Under the pieces are notes generated by a model, which was given only the letters and a program-made list of their open reading frames with translations, was not told the origin of the DNA and did no database searches. Made by a program: the position numbers and the translations under genes. Below are positions 25,623 to 34,606 of a DNA stretch of 64,000 nt, in pieces (position 1 is the stretch's first letter; each line of letters starts with the position of its first letter). Location: the NCBI RefSeq assembly GCF_038396675.1, contig NC_088922.1, positions 8,311,501 to 8,375,500 on the forward strand, written 5' to 3'. The DNA is from Hydra vulgaris. Taxonomy: Eukaryota; Cnidaria; Hydrozoa; Anthoathecata; Hydridae.

Positions 25623-25829
25623 TTAGTAGTTTTTTATTATATTCAACTTAATAAAACTCTTTTCACAAGGTGCAACTGTCACTCGTAGTGTCAAAAATAT
25701 CCTCAGACAGATAAGCAGGTATACAGCTTTCAAAGAATATTTATGAGTTAGCTGTAAAAGATCAAGTGGATTGGCACTTTCTAAATTATCCATTAAAGGT
25801 TCTGCTTGAATTATGATTTTTGTATTCAA
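25623..25829 (-). pseudogene. hAT dimerisation-domain fragment
   Basis: The open frame contains NPLDLLQLTHKYSL and TLRVTVAPCEKSFIKLNIIK, the pattern of the conserved C-terminal dimerisation region of another hAT lineage (usually AxxERSFSKLKxIK). No other hAT parts are visible nearby, so it is a short remnant, unrelated in type to the one at 22.5-24.0 kb. Confidence 0.6.
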
Positions 25830-26519
25830 TTTTTTGACATGTCACTAAAAAGAAAAATTTCCGTTCAAAAATTATGAAATATTTATATTTTTTATATCAA
25901 TATTTCAAAACTACTAGTTAAAAAAAGTTTTACGCAGAAAAAACTTACATGTTTAACACCAAAAATACCAAAAAAACAACGCTTTACAATTAATTTTTTT
26001 TCTAATACAATGAGAATAATAATGAAATTTAAAGTTTTTAAAGTTTGAATTTCGTTGTGGGAGAGGGTATTAGAAAGTGTCATCAATTCTCCAATGGGAA
26101 AGGGAGTGGTTTAGCACAGTGTGGCGTGACACATTTTTTTAAAATTTAAAATCTTATCAAAGCAAAATTAGTGTACTTTTAGAAAAAAATTGCAAACTCA
26201 AAGATATATTTTATTTGAAAACAATGTCACGTCACATATAAGAGTAGGTGGGGGTTGATAAAAATATTACCTGGGGGAAAGGGTGTCTTAAATAAGGCCT
26301 AAAAATGTAGTATACCCTTAAAAAAAAAAAAAAATCATATTTTAGTACAACTTTAGCTGAAAAAAATCATTAATTGCAAATAATCAATTGAAGTTTTGGT
26401 AATCAAAGGTAAAATAGTTGCTATGTTAGTTAAGTGAAAAACTTTGTCTTTTTATTTCGAATATTTTTGTGTAACTACACTTGGGTGTCCCACTTTTAAT
26501 CCGAACAATAAACATTCAA

Positions 26520-26775
<256 letters not shown>

Positions 26776-27546
26776 TAATATTATAGATGCCATCTTAAAT
26801 GCAGCGATTCTTTTATTGCCAAGATTGTTTAAGGAATCGACAGATTTTTGGTTACATTTGACAGCCAGCCGACACAGCATACACCAACTATTAAAATGCC
26901 GAGTAGGAAAAAAATAACAAGACCGTCCTGTAACTGTCTGCAGAATGGCGAACACATTAAATTACAAAGAAAAAGAAACTAAATTTTTATTATTATTGTT
27001 AATATACATAAAGAGAAAGTATTCCTTTTTGATCCGAGGTTCCAAGGAATTATTAATTGAATAGAAGAAAAACTAATTTATTAATTGAATAGAAGAAAAA
27101 TGTCCATTTACAAAAATACACAAAATAACTTTTTTTCTTGTCTTTTCCAACCTCTTTTCGGTTTATTTGCAAGGAATCTACTAAAAGACCTTCGTCATGA
27201 CTTTCAGCCGCTAATTAAGATGACTTCTTTTAGACATAAGATGAGATTTTTTATACAAAAATTGATACAGTGTGTTTTCGATGAAAAACGTCTGATAATA
27301 GTGTATGTTGGAAATATTTAAGACCTCAGAAGCCATCCGTCCGAGTTGAAAAAAGGTTAAAGCAAAAACGATCAACCGGTGATAAGCAATCAACCGATGA
27401 ACCGAGCGATTGAACCGATCGATGAACCGAAAGGTGGCGATTAAAAATAAAGGTCGCGGGTTCAAAAAAAAGGAACGATGTCACGCGCATGCGCAGAAAT
27501 AAAATAAAGGATAAGGTGTAAAAAAATTTTTATATAAAAAAAACTG
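26776..27546. other. Left flank of the virus-like element, boundary unresolved
   Basis: No gene is supported. A 24-base unit (TTATTAATTGAATAGAAGAA) occurs twice in tandem near 27048-27100. Near 27365-27440 is a GC-richer tract with repeated AACCGATGAACCGA-like strings. The element's left terminus, if it has a terminal inverted repeat, should lie here. It cannot be defined because the right end is outside the window. Confidence 0.4.
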
Positions 27547-27767
27547 TTACAAATAAAATTTATTCAGTTCCCTGAAAATTGGGTAGTGTTTTTTTGCCCA
27601 ATTCTCGAACGTTATGTTTGGGTTAAGTTTTTTTCCATACGTCATGAAAGAATTGTAAATATCAAGTTCTTCAGCAAATTGTTTGTTAAATTTTCTAGAC
27701 ACACGAACAGTCCTTCTTCAATTGTCAAAACAATTTTTTTCTCCACACCATTTGATTTTTCAATCAT
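27547..27767 (-). pseudogene. Small broken gene at the left edge of the element
   Basis: An acceptor-like TTTTTTTAG at about 27778-27785 precedes ATG at 27767, as for other element genes. The frame from this ATG stops after some 40 codons. The downstream half in another frame looks coding (SFMTYGKKLNPNITFENW, ending RELNKFYL) and stops at 27547. A frame change in between splits it. No family is recognised. Confidence 0.4.
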
Positions 27768-27823
27768 TGTACTAGTTTGCTAAAAAAATAAAAAAAATTT
27801 ATTCACAACAATATTTACAAAGT

Positions 27824-28090
27824 TTAATCGTAATAAAATTTATTATTTAAATCAAATGGGGGGGGGGGGACGTCACATATCCATTCTTCTTGGAATGGGG
27901 GGTCGTCGCATATCCATTCTTCTTTGAGCTCTTCGGTTTTTTTTGTTTTAAAGTTTTTTATTTCTAATTTTTTACAATTTTGAAAATCGAGTCCTTTTAA
28001 TGGTCGTTTTAAATTCAATTCAGGTTGTTTAAATTTGTAGGGTGAAGCATAGAGTTCTTCTTCCCAATTTTCAACATTATTATTATTCAT
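27824..28090 (-). CDS. Hypothetical protein, Pro-rich acidic tail
   Basis: This 88-residue frame starts with ATG preceded by TTTCTTTAGATATAAATAAAAAA, the acceptor-plus-leader pattern of the element. The C-terminal third repeats a unit (EEWICD followed by a Pro run), the second time as PPPPFDL. It has no membrane segment and no domain I know. The Pro-rich tail could bind SH3 or WW-type domains, but this is speculation. It ends before the next small gene with a gap of about 55 bases. Confidence 0.6.
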   Translation of the reverse strand: MNNNNVENWEEELYASPYKFKQPELNLKRPLKGLDFQNCKKLEIKNFKTKKTEELKEEWICDDPPFQEEWICDVPPPPFDLNNKFYYD

Positions 28091-28233
28091 TTTTTTATTT
28101 ATATCTAAAGAAAAAAAAGAATGTTAGTATAAAGTGGTATAAAAAAAGAAGAATAAAAAGATAAAAAAATAAGGAAAAAAAAAGACAAAAAAATATAATA
28201 AAAAATATATTCTAAAATAAAAAAATACAAAAG

Positions 28234-28485
28234 TTATTTTCTAATTTGACAACTTTGGCAATTCCCGCATTTTTTAATGCAAAAGTAATGTTGGTTTAAC
28301 GTTTGTGAGTGTTTTAAGGATTCTTTATGTATTTTGTAATAGTAGGGATACATGGCTGTAAAAAAAAGAAAAAAATAGGTTAATAGAAAAAAAAATTTAA
28401 AAAAAGAAAAAAAAAATATACCTTTCATTTGTTGACGAACTTTTTTAGGTATTTTTTTATTTTTGCCATATCCATATGTTTTCAT
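28234..28485 (-). CDS. Small Cys-rich protein with one intron
   Basis: Two exons are evident: 28422-28485, and 28234-28355 after a 66-base intron. The intron starts GTATAT and ends in a long pyrimidine tract and CAG. Reading through it gives an implausible Phe-rich stretch, while splicing keeps the frame. The product is about 61 residues: a basic N-terminus (KNKKIPKKVRQQ), a Tyr-rich middle and a C-terminal Cys cluster (CIKKCGNCQSC) that could hold one zinc ion. Its ATG follows the stop of the upstream gene by a few bases. Function is unknown. Confidence 0.65.
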   Translation of the reverse strand: MKTYGYGKNKKIPKKVRQQMKGIFFFSFFKFFFLLTYFFLFFTAMYPYYYKIHKESLKHSQTLNQHYFCIKKCGNCQSCQIRK

Positions 28486-28496
28486 TATTTTTCTAG

Positions 28497-28990
28497 CTAT
28501 AAATATAAAATAACATCTTTCATATGTACAAATTGATGAGAAATAATATAATCATATTGCTGTAAAGCCCAATTTACATAATTTTTTAATAATATATAAA
28601 AATGATCATATTGTTTATTATTTAAAAAAGGTAGAATATAATGAGAATTAAAAATTTCAACAGATATATATATAAAAAAAGCTTGATCAAAAAAAAATTC
28701 CAAATGTTCTCTGTATAAAAATCGAGGACCAATTTAAGTTGACTTGTAAAAAGTTTGAGTCCAAATAATATGATCTGAATCGTAATATTCTATAGGAATG
28801 ACTTTGGCAAGTTCTTTTAAAAATGTTTCCATTTCAATTTGTATTCTTGCTAATCCCATATTCTTTTGCATAATTGTGTTAACGTAGGTACTTTTTCGTA
28901 TTTATAGTTCACTCTAGTTTGTAGACAAAACCATACCCATTCGTGATAATGTAAGTTGAATTCTTCAAAACTTTTTCTTATTAGTTGCAT
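28497..28990 (-). CDS. LCKR-family protein, copy C (broken)
   Basis: This is the third of three tandem paralogues. The N-terminal block shows WVWF then TLTQLCKR. After a one-base frame change near 28860 the helix ARIQIEMETF continues, matching the same element in the other two copies. An in-frame TAA lies just upstream of the 28497-28703 block, whose end (KNYVNWALQQYDYI, then ILYL) again matches the paralogues. All three share two helical regions and no cysteine or catalytic signature. The stop TAG is also the AG of the acceptor for the next gene. The function is unknown; the tandem amplification suggests a host-interaction role. Confidence 0.6.
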
Positions 28991-29005
28991 TTTTTATTAG
29001 TTTGG

Positions 29006-29468
29006 CTATAAATATAAAATATTGTTTTTATAATGTATGAAATTATTTTCATGAATATAATAATATTGATCTAATGCCCATTGAATGTATTTTATAATAC
29101 AATTATAAAAAAAATCAAGTTCTTCATTTTTAATATAATGATTATTATAGTGCGATCTAAACATTTGGTATAAAGAAAATATAATTTTTTTGCAACCAAA
29201 AAAATAAATTGTGATCGGTTAAAGAACTAAATTCACAAATATAAAAAAAATCATCATCAGAACTGTTTTCAGGATAACGAAAATATAAAAACCCAAGCTG
29301 ATCTTTTAATAATTCCAATTCAATTCTAATTCTTCTAACAGCTAATCTTCTTTTACATAATTCTTTTAACGTTTTCTTGTCTCGATCCATGTTATTTTTT
29401 GTTTCGCCTATAAACCAACTGACAATGTGGATAATGTCGTATTCATAAAAGTGTTTGCTTCTTTGCAT
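29006..29468 (-). CDS. LCKR-family protein, copy B (one frame shift)
   Basis: ATG at 29468 follows a leader ACTAATAAAAAA with a TTTTTTCAG acceptor. The protein shows SWFIGE, TLKELCKRRLAVRRIRIEL and an aromatic middle. The frame changes near 29165, and the rest (IKYIQWALDQYYYI, ending ILYL) matches the tail of copies A and C. The C-terminal stop TAG overlaps the acceptor of copy C. No function is known. It is predicted to be an all-alpha cytosolic protein. Confidence 0.6.
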
Positions 29469-29493
29469 TTTTTTATTAGTTATCTGAAAAAAA

Positions 29494-30221
29494 TTAAAAA
29501 AATTGATTTACAATTTGAAAATGAATAAAACAAGGTTCAGTAGTATAAAAGTATTGTTGTTTAGCCCAATTTATATATTCCATAATTAAACGATATATTT
29601 TTTGTATTAAATGTATTTCCAGTTGTTTATGTGGATCAGCAAAACAGGATATTTCTGTAAAAAGTAAATGAAATAAAGTATAAAGATATCGTCTTTGAAG
29701 ATAAAAAAATAATAAACGCCTCTTTATAAAAGGTAAATCAAAATAAATGTTTGTTCTATAATAGGTGTAAAACAATAATCGAATATTATCTTTATCTTTC
29801 CATTTCGTGAGTGGTAGTTCGGTTTTAGCAAATAAAGAAACAATTTTATTTTGTAATTGATCGAATTCAAATCGAATTCGTTGATGTGCCAAAGTTCTTT
29901 TACATAAATCTTTCAAGGTGAGTTGAGATTGATTTTCATGGTTAAATTTGTTTGATTTCTCCAATGTAATATCATCAAAGTGAAAAAGATAATAAGAAAA
30001 ATGTCGTTCTTCTGGGGTAAACCAAATTAGTGTTTGATTTTCAAAGTTTTTAATGTAAGAACGAATGTTTTCCAAATAACGACAACGTTTTTTTGTTTTC
30101 TGTCCATTTTTATGACCTTTTTTTCTCGTTTCATTTGTTTTTCACGTTTTTGTAGAAAGTAGTAAAGTGAAGCACCTTCTTTATCAAGTATATCTCCAAT
30201 ATTGCCCCAGTTGCTGCCCAT
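29494..30221 (-). CDS. LCKR-family protein, copy A (one frame shift)
   Basis: Two overlapping open frames (30027-30221 and 29494-30075) appear to be one gene split by a one-base change in an A run near 30080. ATG at 30221 is preceded by the acceptor TTTTTTTAG and leader ACAACTACTTAAAAAA. Its basic N-terminus (REKQMKREKK) is longer than in copies B and C. The family block follows: TLIWFTPEER, LKDLCKRTLAHQRIRFEF, an aromatic-rich middle, and YINWAKQQYFY near the end. It is the most complete member of the tandem family. Confidence 0.65.
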
Positions 30222-30290
30222 TTTTTTAAGTAGTTGTCTAAAAAAAGTTTACAAAATAGTTATAATAAAAATACAATAAAAAATTAATGT

Positions 30291-30347
30291 TTGGGAAAAA
30301 AATTATAGTTTTACTATACAAGTAAAAAACTATAATTTGTTTCCCAA
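30291..30347. repeat. Intergenic hairpin downstream of the DED gene
   Basis: Arms of about 22 bp (TTGGGAAAAAAATTATAGTTTT and its complement with one mismatch) are separated by 13 bases. It begins a few bases after the stop of the DED gene and may stabilise or end that transcript. Confidence 0.7.
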
Positions 30348-30355
30348 AAAAAAGT

Positions 30356-30805
30356 TTAGATGAATTCTGGTTCTTGGACACATTCAGGTGCTTCAGCTGA
30401 TTCTGGTACAGGAATATAAAAATGGAATAGTTCTTCCTGTTTTGCTTCTATAACAGCACTTGGATATACTGCGTTCGGTGGCGAATAAACAGGTGGTAGA
30501 TTTTTAATCATGCTTTCTTCATATGTTGGTAGTCGTGGTATTTTATTTTTATATTTGTTAAAAATATCATTTCGATGAATTACTTTACACATGTTGAGTA
30601 AAAATTCCAATTTACTTTCTAAGCTTTCATGAATATTTCCATTATAATCTTCTATGGCATTATCTTTGATATACTCTACAAGATCGTATGCGTTTTTTAA
30701 TTTTTATTTGATACCATGTGGAAGTATTAACACGAATCTAATACTTCTAACGTTTTCAAAAGTGAGCTCATCAGTTATTTGTCTGAAAACTTCCATTGCA
30801 TTCAT
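30356..30805 (-). CDS. Death-effector-domain protein with PPxY and LPxY motifs (one in-frame stop)
   Basis: ATG at 30805 follows acceptor TTTTTTTTAG and leader ATTAACTAATAAAAAAATG. The N-terminal ~90 codons have the DED pattern: an opening helix with ITDELTFENVRSIRFVLIL, an amphipathic middle (NAYDLVEYIKDN), and a last helix ending LEFLLNMCKVIHRNDIF, whose RND corresponds to the RxDL signature of DEDs. DEDs assemble FADD, caspase-8 and FLIP; viral FLIPs use them to block that complex. The tail carries LPTYEE and PPVY, ligands of WW-domain (NEDD4-type) ubiquitin ligases. An in-frame TAA at 30704-30706 interrupts the DED. DED identity is by eye; a Pyrin or CARD fold is less likely. Only one DED is present, unlike the two in viral FLIPs. 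Confidence 0.7.
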
Positions 30806-30933
30806 TTTTTTATTAGTTAATCTAAAAAAATAATGTATAATAATTATAGATAAAAGTACAAAAAACATATAAAAAAATAATGTATAACAATTATAGAACA
30901 AAGTCAAAATTTATTTCTTTATAGAAAAATATA

Positions 30934-32012
30934 TTATTGAATAGTAATCGTTATAAATAAATTATTGTTAATAATAAATTGTTTTAGTTCTTCGTGTGAA
31001 ATAAAATTGTTATAACCAACAGCTACATTATATTCAACGGTAGGTTTATCAAAAGAATTATCGTCTAAAATTTGAAGATAATTATTATTGGTAGTAGTAC
31101 AAGTATAAAATTTATCTTTATCTCTCAAGGTTAAATTGACATTTTTGGTAAAAGGCCATTTTAAAGCATCGTCAAGGTCACCTCGTAATAATTGAAAGTA
31201 AATGGCTAGTTTGTTTACGTCGGTACTTCGAGTATAAACTTTTATACGATAACGATAACTTTCTGATGTGTAAACGGGTTCTGAATAAAATGGTTCATTT
31301 GATAATAGTCTGATATTCATTTGATCAAGTTTGATGATTTGCGTGTCTTTAAAAACGTGTTGTATTACCTTTAGTTCTTTAGGTTGTTGAATTGAATTTT
31401 TTAAAGCTAAGAATTCTGTGCTGTTTTCTTCTACGATTTGATAAAGTTTTGTTATTTCTTGATTGAGATGTTCTGTATCGTGTTGATTGGCTAAAACCAT
31501 CATGTTGTCATAGAAGAGAATTTTTAATTCTGCCATTTCTTTGTTCATTTTTGATAGGGTTTGATGAAGTTTGACATTATCTTCTTTTAGATTTTTAATT
31601 TCTTGCTCTTTTTGTTTAGAGTCAACTATTTGTTTAGTTGAAATTTCTTGAACATTCTTCATTCCATTCATGATATGATTAATAGAAAGATTCAAATAAT
31701 GTAATTTTTTCATTTCGTCTTGAATTATTTGGTTCAAATAACGATTTTGTTGTTCTTTATAATATCGTAAGCATATAACAGAGTGTTCATAATAATCTTG
31801 ATCATCCACTTTGGTATTACAAAAAAACATATTTTTTGTATGTCTAGAAATTCATAATCACATTCGTGGTTTAACAAATCTTGTACCTTTTTCTTACATG
31901 TTAAACATTCGTGAGAGTATTGCTCTGTAGAACAATCTGTTTGATGATTTAAAAGTTCTTCTGCACTAAATTCTTTGTCGCAAAAACAGCAAGGATATAT
32001 GTTGTCTGCCAT
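30934..32012 (-). CDS. TRAF-like protein: zinc fingers, coiled coil, TRAF-C (one frame shift)
   Basis: ATG at 32012 has the TTTTTTCAG acceptor and CTACTAATAAAAAA leader. The first ~70 codons have paired CxxC..H..C fingers (CCFCDKEF, HQTDC, CLTCKKK), like TRAF-type zinc fingers. A one-base frame change in an A run near 31830 lies between fingers. Next come ~110 residues of heptad-rich coiled coil, and a C-terminal TRAF-C/MATH domain with FYSEPVYTSESYRYRIKVY, then the diagnostic DDALKWPFTKNVNLTLRD, and VGYNNFISHEELKQF near the end. TRAFs trimerise and bind TNF-receptor tails, leading to NF-kB and JNK signalling. There is no RING, so it would lack ligase activity and could act as a dominant-negative decoy. 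Identification of the TRAF-C domain is strong. Confidence 0.85.
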
Positions 32013-32080
32013 TTTTTTATTAGTAGCTGAAAAAAACATTTATTTATATAAAAAACTATAAAAAAATATACATGTCTTTT

Positions 32081-32269
32081 TTAACATAAAAGAGATAATA
32101 AATAAATAAAATGACTCAATAAAACATATAAAAGAATAAAAACATAAATGAGGTTCGTTTCAATATCTTCTTGTTCTTGTTCTTTGTTAAAAGTTACATT
32201 TTCTACTTCTTCATTTAAATAATCTCCAAATCCAGGAAACATATCTTCAAAATCATCATTATTATTCAT
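32081..32269 (-). CDS. Small single-pass membrane protein
   Basis: This 62-residue frame starts with ATG after the acceptor TTTTTTTTTTAG and leader ACAACTAAAAAATG. The N-terminal half is strongly acidic (NNNDDFEDMFPGFGDYLNEE). The C-terminal half is one hydrophobic segment of about 22 residues (LIYVFILLYVLLSHFIYLL). It would sit in a membrane with a short tail on the far side. No family is recognised. It lies between the TRAF-like gene and the acidic-repeat gene in the same minus-strand block. Confidence 0.6.
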   Translation of the reverse strand: MNNNDDFEDMFPGFGDYLNEEVENVTFNKEQEQEDIETNLIYVFILLYVLLSHFIYLLSLLC

Positions 32270-32318
32270 TTTTTAGTTGTCTAAAAAAAAAAAGATATAT
32301 TTACAGATAAAAAAATAA

Positions 32319-32739
32319 TTACAAATAAAGTTCGGGTAAATCGTCCATTTTATTAATGACGTTTAAAATATATTGCTCCCAATCCATTTCATTTAAAATC
32401 TTATGAATTTCTTTTTCTATTTCTTCCACTTCTATTTCCTCTTCTTCTAACATTTGTGATTTTAGCTCTTCAATATAATCTAATTCTTCCATTTCTTCCA
32501 TTTCTTGTACTAATTGTTCTAAATAACTTTCATAATCTTCCTCTGTTAACTCTTCCATTTCCATTAATTCTTGTAAATCATGTTCTTCTTCTTTCGACAA
32601 TAACAAGTCGTGGTAACAAATAGTTTCTTCATTGATATATTCACCATAACTAAAAGAAAAAAATATATAAAAAATATAAAAAAAATATAAAAAAAGTAAA
32701 ATAGGCTTACCATCCACATTTTTTGATATATTGCTTCAT
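32319..32739 (-). CDS. Glu-rich helical protein with one intron
   Basis: Two exons: 32711-32739, a 61-base intron (GTAAGC ... TTTTCTTTTAG), and 32319-32649. Splicing preserves the frame and joins ATG at 32739, which follows acceptor TTTTTTAG and leader CAAACTAATATATTAAAAAA, to a very acidic protein. The body is dominated by Glu/Met/Leu (MEEMEELDYIEEL and similar), consistent with long charged helices, and contains a YGEYINEETI stretch near the start. There is no recognisable domain. The canonical GTAAGC donor makes this one of the clearest introns in the element. Confidence 0.7.
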
Positions 32740-32788
32740 TTTTTTTAATATATTAGTTTGCTAAAAAAATAAAAAAGTTACAAAAAAA

Positions 32789-33103
32789 TTATTGCAATAT
32801 AAAATTTGTAATTATTTTCATAGTTATTTCTATATTTTTTTTAAGTTCTAAATTATTTTCTTTTGTTGAAATGTCAAGAGACCAATTCCATAAAGCATCA
32901 TATAAAGCACGAGCTGCTTCGATTTCTGTTCCTTTTTTTTGATATATTAAGTTTAAAAGTCTTATCATTCTTTCGTTGATATTATGGTAATCACATTGTA
33001 TACATTCGATTTCACGTTTTTTGTAGTCAAGATATTCTGCTAAAGTTTGCCATTGTGTTTGCAAATGTGCTGCTATTATTAGTTTTAATTGCATAAAATT
33101 CAT
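32789..33103 (-). CDS. Death-domain protein 1
   Basis: This complete 104-residue frame has its ATG preceded by TTTTTTAGCAAAAAATA. Nearly the whole length fits the death-domain pattern: a Trp in helix 2 (QTQWQTLAEYLDYKK), the I..I spacing of helix 3 (EIECIQCDY), the L...L of helix 4 (MIRLLNLIYQKKGTE), and the A..L..AL of helix 5 (RALYDALWNW). Death domains are six-helix bundles that pair death receptors with FADD, TRADD or RIPK adaptors. With no other domain attached, a viral copy would be expected to act as a competitor. It is adjacent to a second death-domain gene with the same order of motifs. No catalytic part. Confidence 0.7.
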   Translation of the reverse strand: MNFMQLKLIIAAHLQTQWQTLAEYLDYKKREIECIQCDYHNINERMIRLLNLIYQKKGTEIEAARALYDALWNWSLDISTKENNLELKKNIEITMKIITNFILQ

Positions 33104-33136
33104 TATTTTTTGCTAAAAAATATTATATAAAAAACA

Positions 33137-33427
33137 TTAATAATTTAATATAACTAATTTACAATGTAATAAATTAAATAAAAGTTCTTGCTTGTCGGTT
33201 TCAATTTCCCATCTTGTTAATACATAATATAAATGACTAATAGCTCTTTCTTTATTTTTGTGATGTTTAATATAAATAAATAAAATTTTTTTGATTTTAT
33301 CAAAGTTCTTGATGTAATTTATATCGAATTTTTTAATTTCGTTCTTTTTAAAATTTAAATAAATTTCCAATTGCTTCCAATGTGAGTGAAGTTCTTTTGC
33401 TATGGTATTTATTATTATTTTTATCAT
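33137..33427 (-). CDS. Death-domain protein 2
   Basis: This is a paralogue of the neighbouring gene, intact at 96 residues. It shows the same death-domain layout: IAKELHSHWKQLEIYLNFKK, a helix with EIKKFDINY, IKKILFIYIKHHKN, then HLYYVLTRW. Sequence drift is larger than in the neighbour, and the charge pattern differs, being more basic. The two genes lie 33 bases apart, probably from tandem duplication. The upstream acceptor is weaker (TATTCTATTATATATAAAATAG). It is predicted to act as a stand-alone death-domain adaptor or decoy. Confidence 0.65.
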   Translation of the reverse strand: MIKIIINTIAKELHSHWKQLEIYLNFKKNEIKKFDINYIKNFDKIKKILFIYIKHHKNKERAISHLYYVLTRWEIETDKQELLFNLLHCKLVILNY

Positions 33428-33569
33428 TTTTTATTCTATTATATATAAAATAGTTAAAAAATAGTAATATAATTGTATATCAAAATATTAATGTATATAA
33501 AAAAATTAAAAAAAGACTACAAAAAATTTATTTTCTATAAAGAAATATACAAAAAAAATATACAAAAAC

Positions 33570-33992
33570 TTTCATAAAATATCACTTTCTATATATGGAT
33601 CTGGACTCTTTAAAAAAAAGACAGAGAGAATGTTAAAAAATTATACTTTTTTTATAAAATAAAAAAGGATCAAGTTCAACTTACAAGGAGAGTAGTCCCA
33701 ATGTGATGGTACTACTTCTCTATTTCTTGTGTTTTCATGTCTTTCTCGAGCTCGATGAAGAAATCGATGAAGCTTTTCCATGTTTTTATCTGTAAAAAAA
33801 AAAAAAGTTTTTTATAAAAAAAGAATTTTTTTATTTTTATATAAAATAATATAAAAAATTACCTAATATAGGTGAATATGGTTGCACGTGAGAAAAAGGA
33901 ATTTTTTTCCCATTTTGAATGATGTAATGGTTTTTAAAAAAACCATCATGAATAACTTCATATTTGATTTTATTAATTGTAATGTATTTCAT
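33570..33992 (-). CDS. Small protein with two introns
   Basis: Three exons can be read: 33863-33992, 33685-33789 and 33570-33598. The first intron runs from GTAATT to TTTTTACAG. The second runs from GTAAGT to CCAG after a pyrimidine-rich tract. Splicing keeps one frame from ATG (after acceptor TTTTTTAG and leader TAAAAAAATG) to TGA. The product is about 87 residues: an N-terminal part with beta-like segments (MKYITINKIKYEVIHDGFF), a basic helix (KLHRFLHRARERHE) and a short acidic tail. No family is recognised. The third exon boundary is the least certain. Confidence 0.6.
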
Positions 33993-34094
33993 TTTTTTAC
34001 TAAAAAATATGAGTTGTTTTAAATAAAAAATACCGTGTTGTTTTTTGTAATAATTAAAATAGTTATAAATATAAAATTATCATTTTTTATAAAA

Positions 34095-34430
34095 ATGCCT
34101 AAAATAAGGTATACTCCTAGATCATTAAACACTGTCAATATGGCACGTACAAAAACAACAGTTCCTAGAACAAAAAAAGCAGTTCAAACACAAACAAGTA
34201 CAAAATAAAGTTCAACATCGACACAGACTGAAAATCAGTATTTACCGAGCAATTGTAAAAGAATATTATCGTGTTTACGAAGAACAAATAACAGATATAA
34301 AGATAATAAAACAAATCGTAAACTAGGAAGAGTTGGTAAAAGAATAAAACGCTGGGTTCATACTGCCGAATCTTATGTCGATATTAAACATCAATTAAAA
34401 GAAGCAAACATTAGACAAAAAAATAAATAA
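34095..34430 (+). CDS. Basic protein with histone H3-like tail (one in-frame stop)
   Basis: The frame has ATG at 34095 and an in-frame ATG at 34140. The second may be the true start, because a TAG plus ATCATTAAAC leader precedes it. From there the protein begins MARTKTTVPRTKKAVQTQT; ARTK equals the first four residues of mature histone H3. An in-frame TAA at about 34206-34208 follows. The remainder is basic and helical (RKLGRVGKRIKRWVH). It could be a chromatin-binding or genome-condensing core protein. TATA-like sequences lie upstream (TATAAATATAAA). It stands alone on the plus strand inside a mainly minus-strand region. Confidence 0.5.
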
Positions 34431-34606
34431 TGTAAATATATAAAAAATTTATAAAATATATAAAAAATATATTAAAAAATTATAATTTTAAATTAAATGC
34501 TTTGTTAATATTATATCTTAATTTCCTAACTTTCCTCCTCATTTTTCTATTGTTGTTGATTGTTTTCTAAAAAAATAAAAAAATGACTTAAAAAAATTTT
34601 ATTTTA

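Noticed and set aside
30356..33427. Host immune gene cluster misplaced in the element
   Set aside because: The genes share the element's leader motif, spacing and pattern of breaks with undoubted element genes, so they belong to it.
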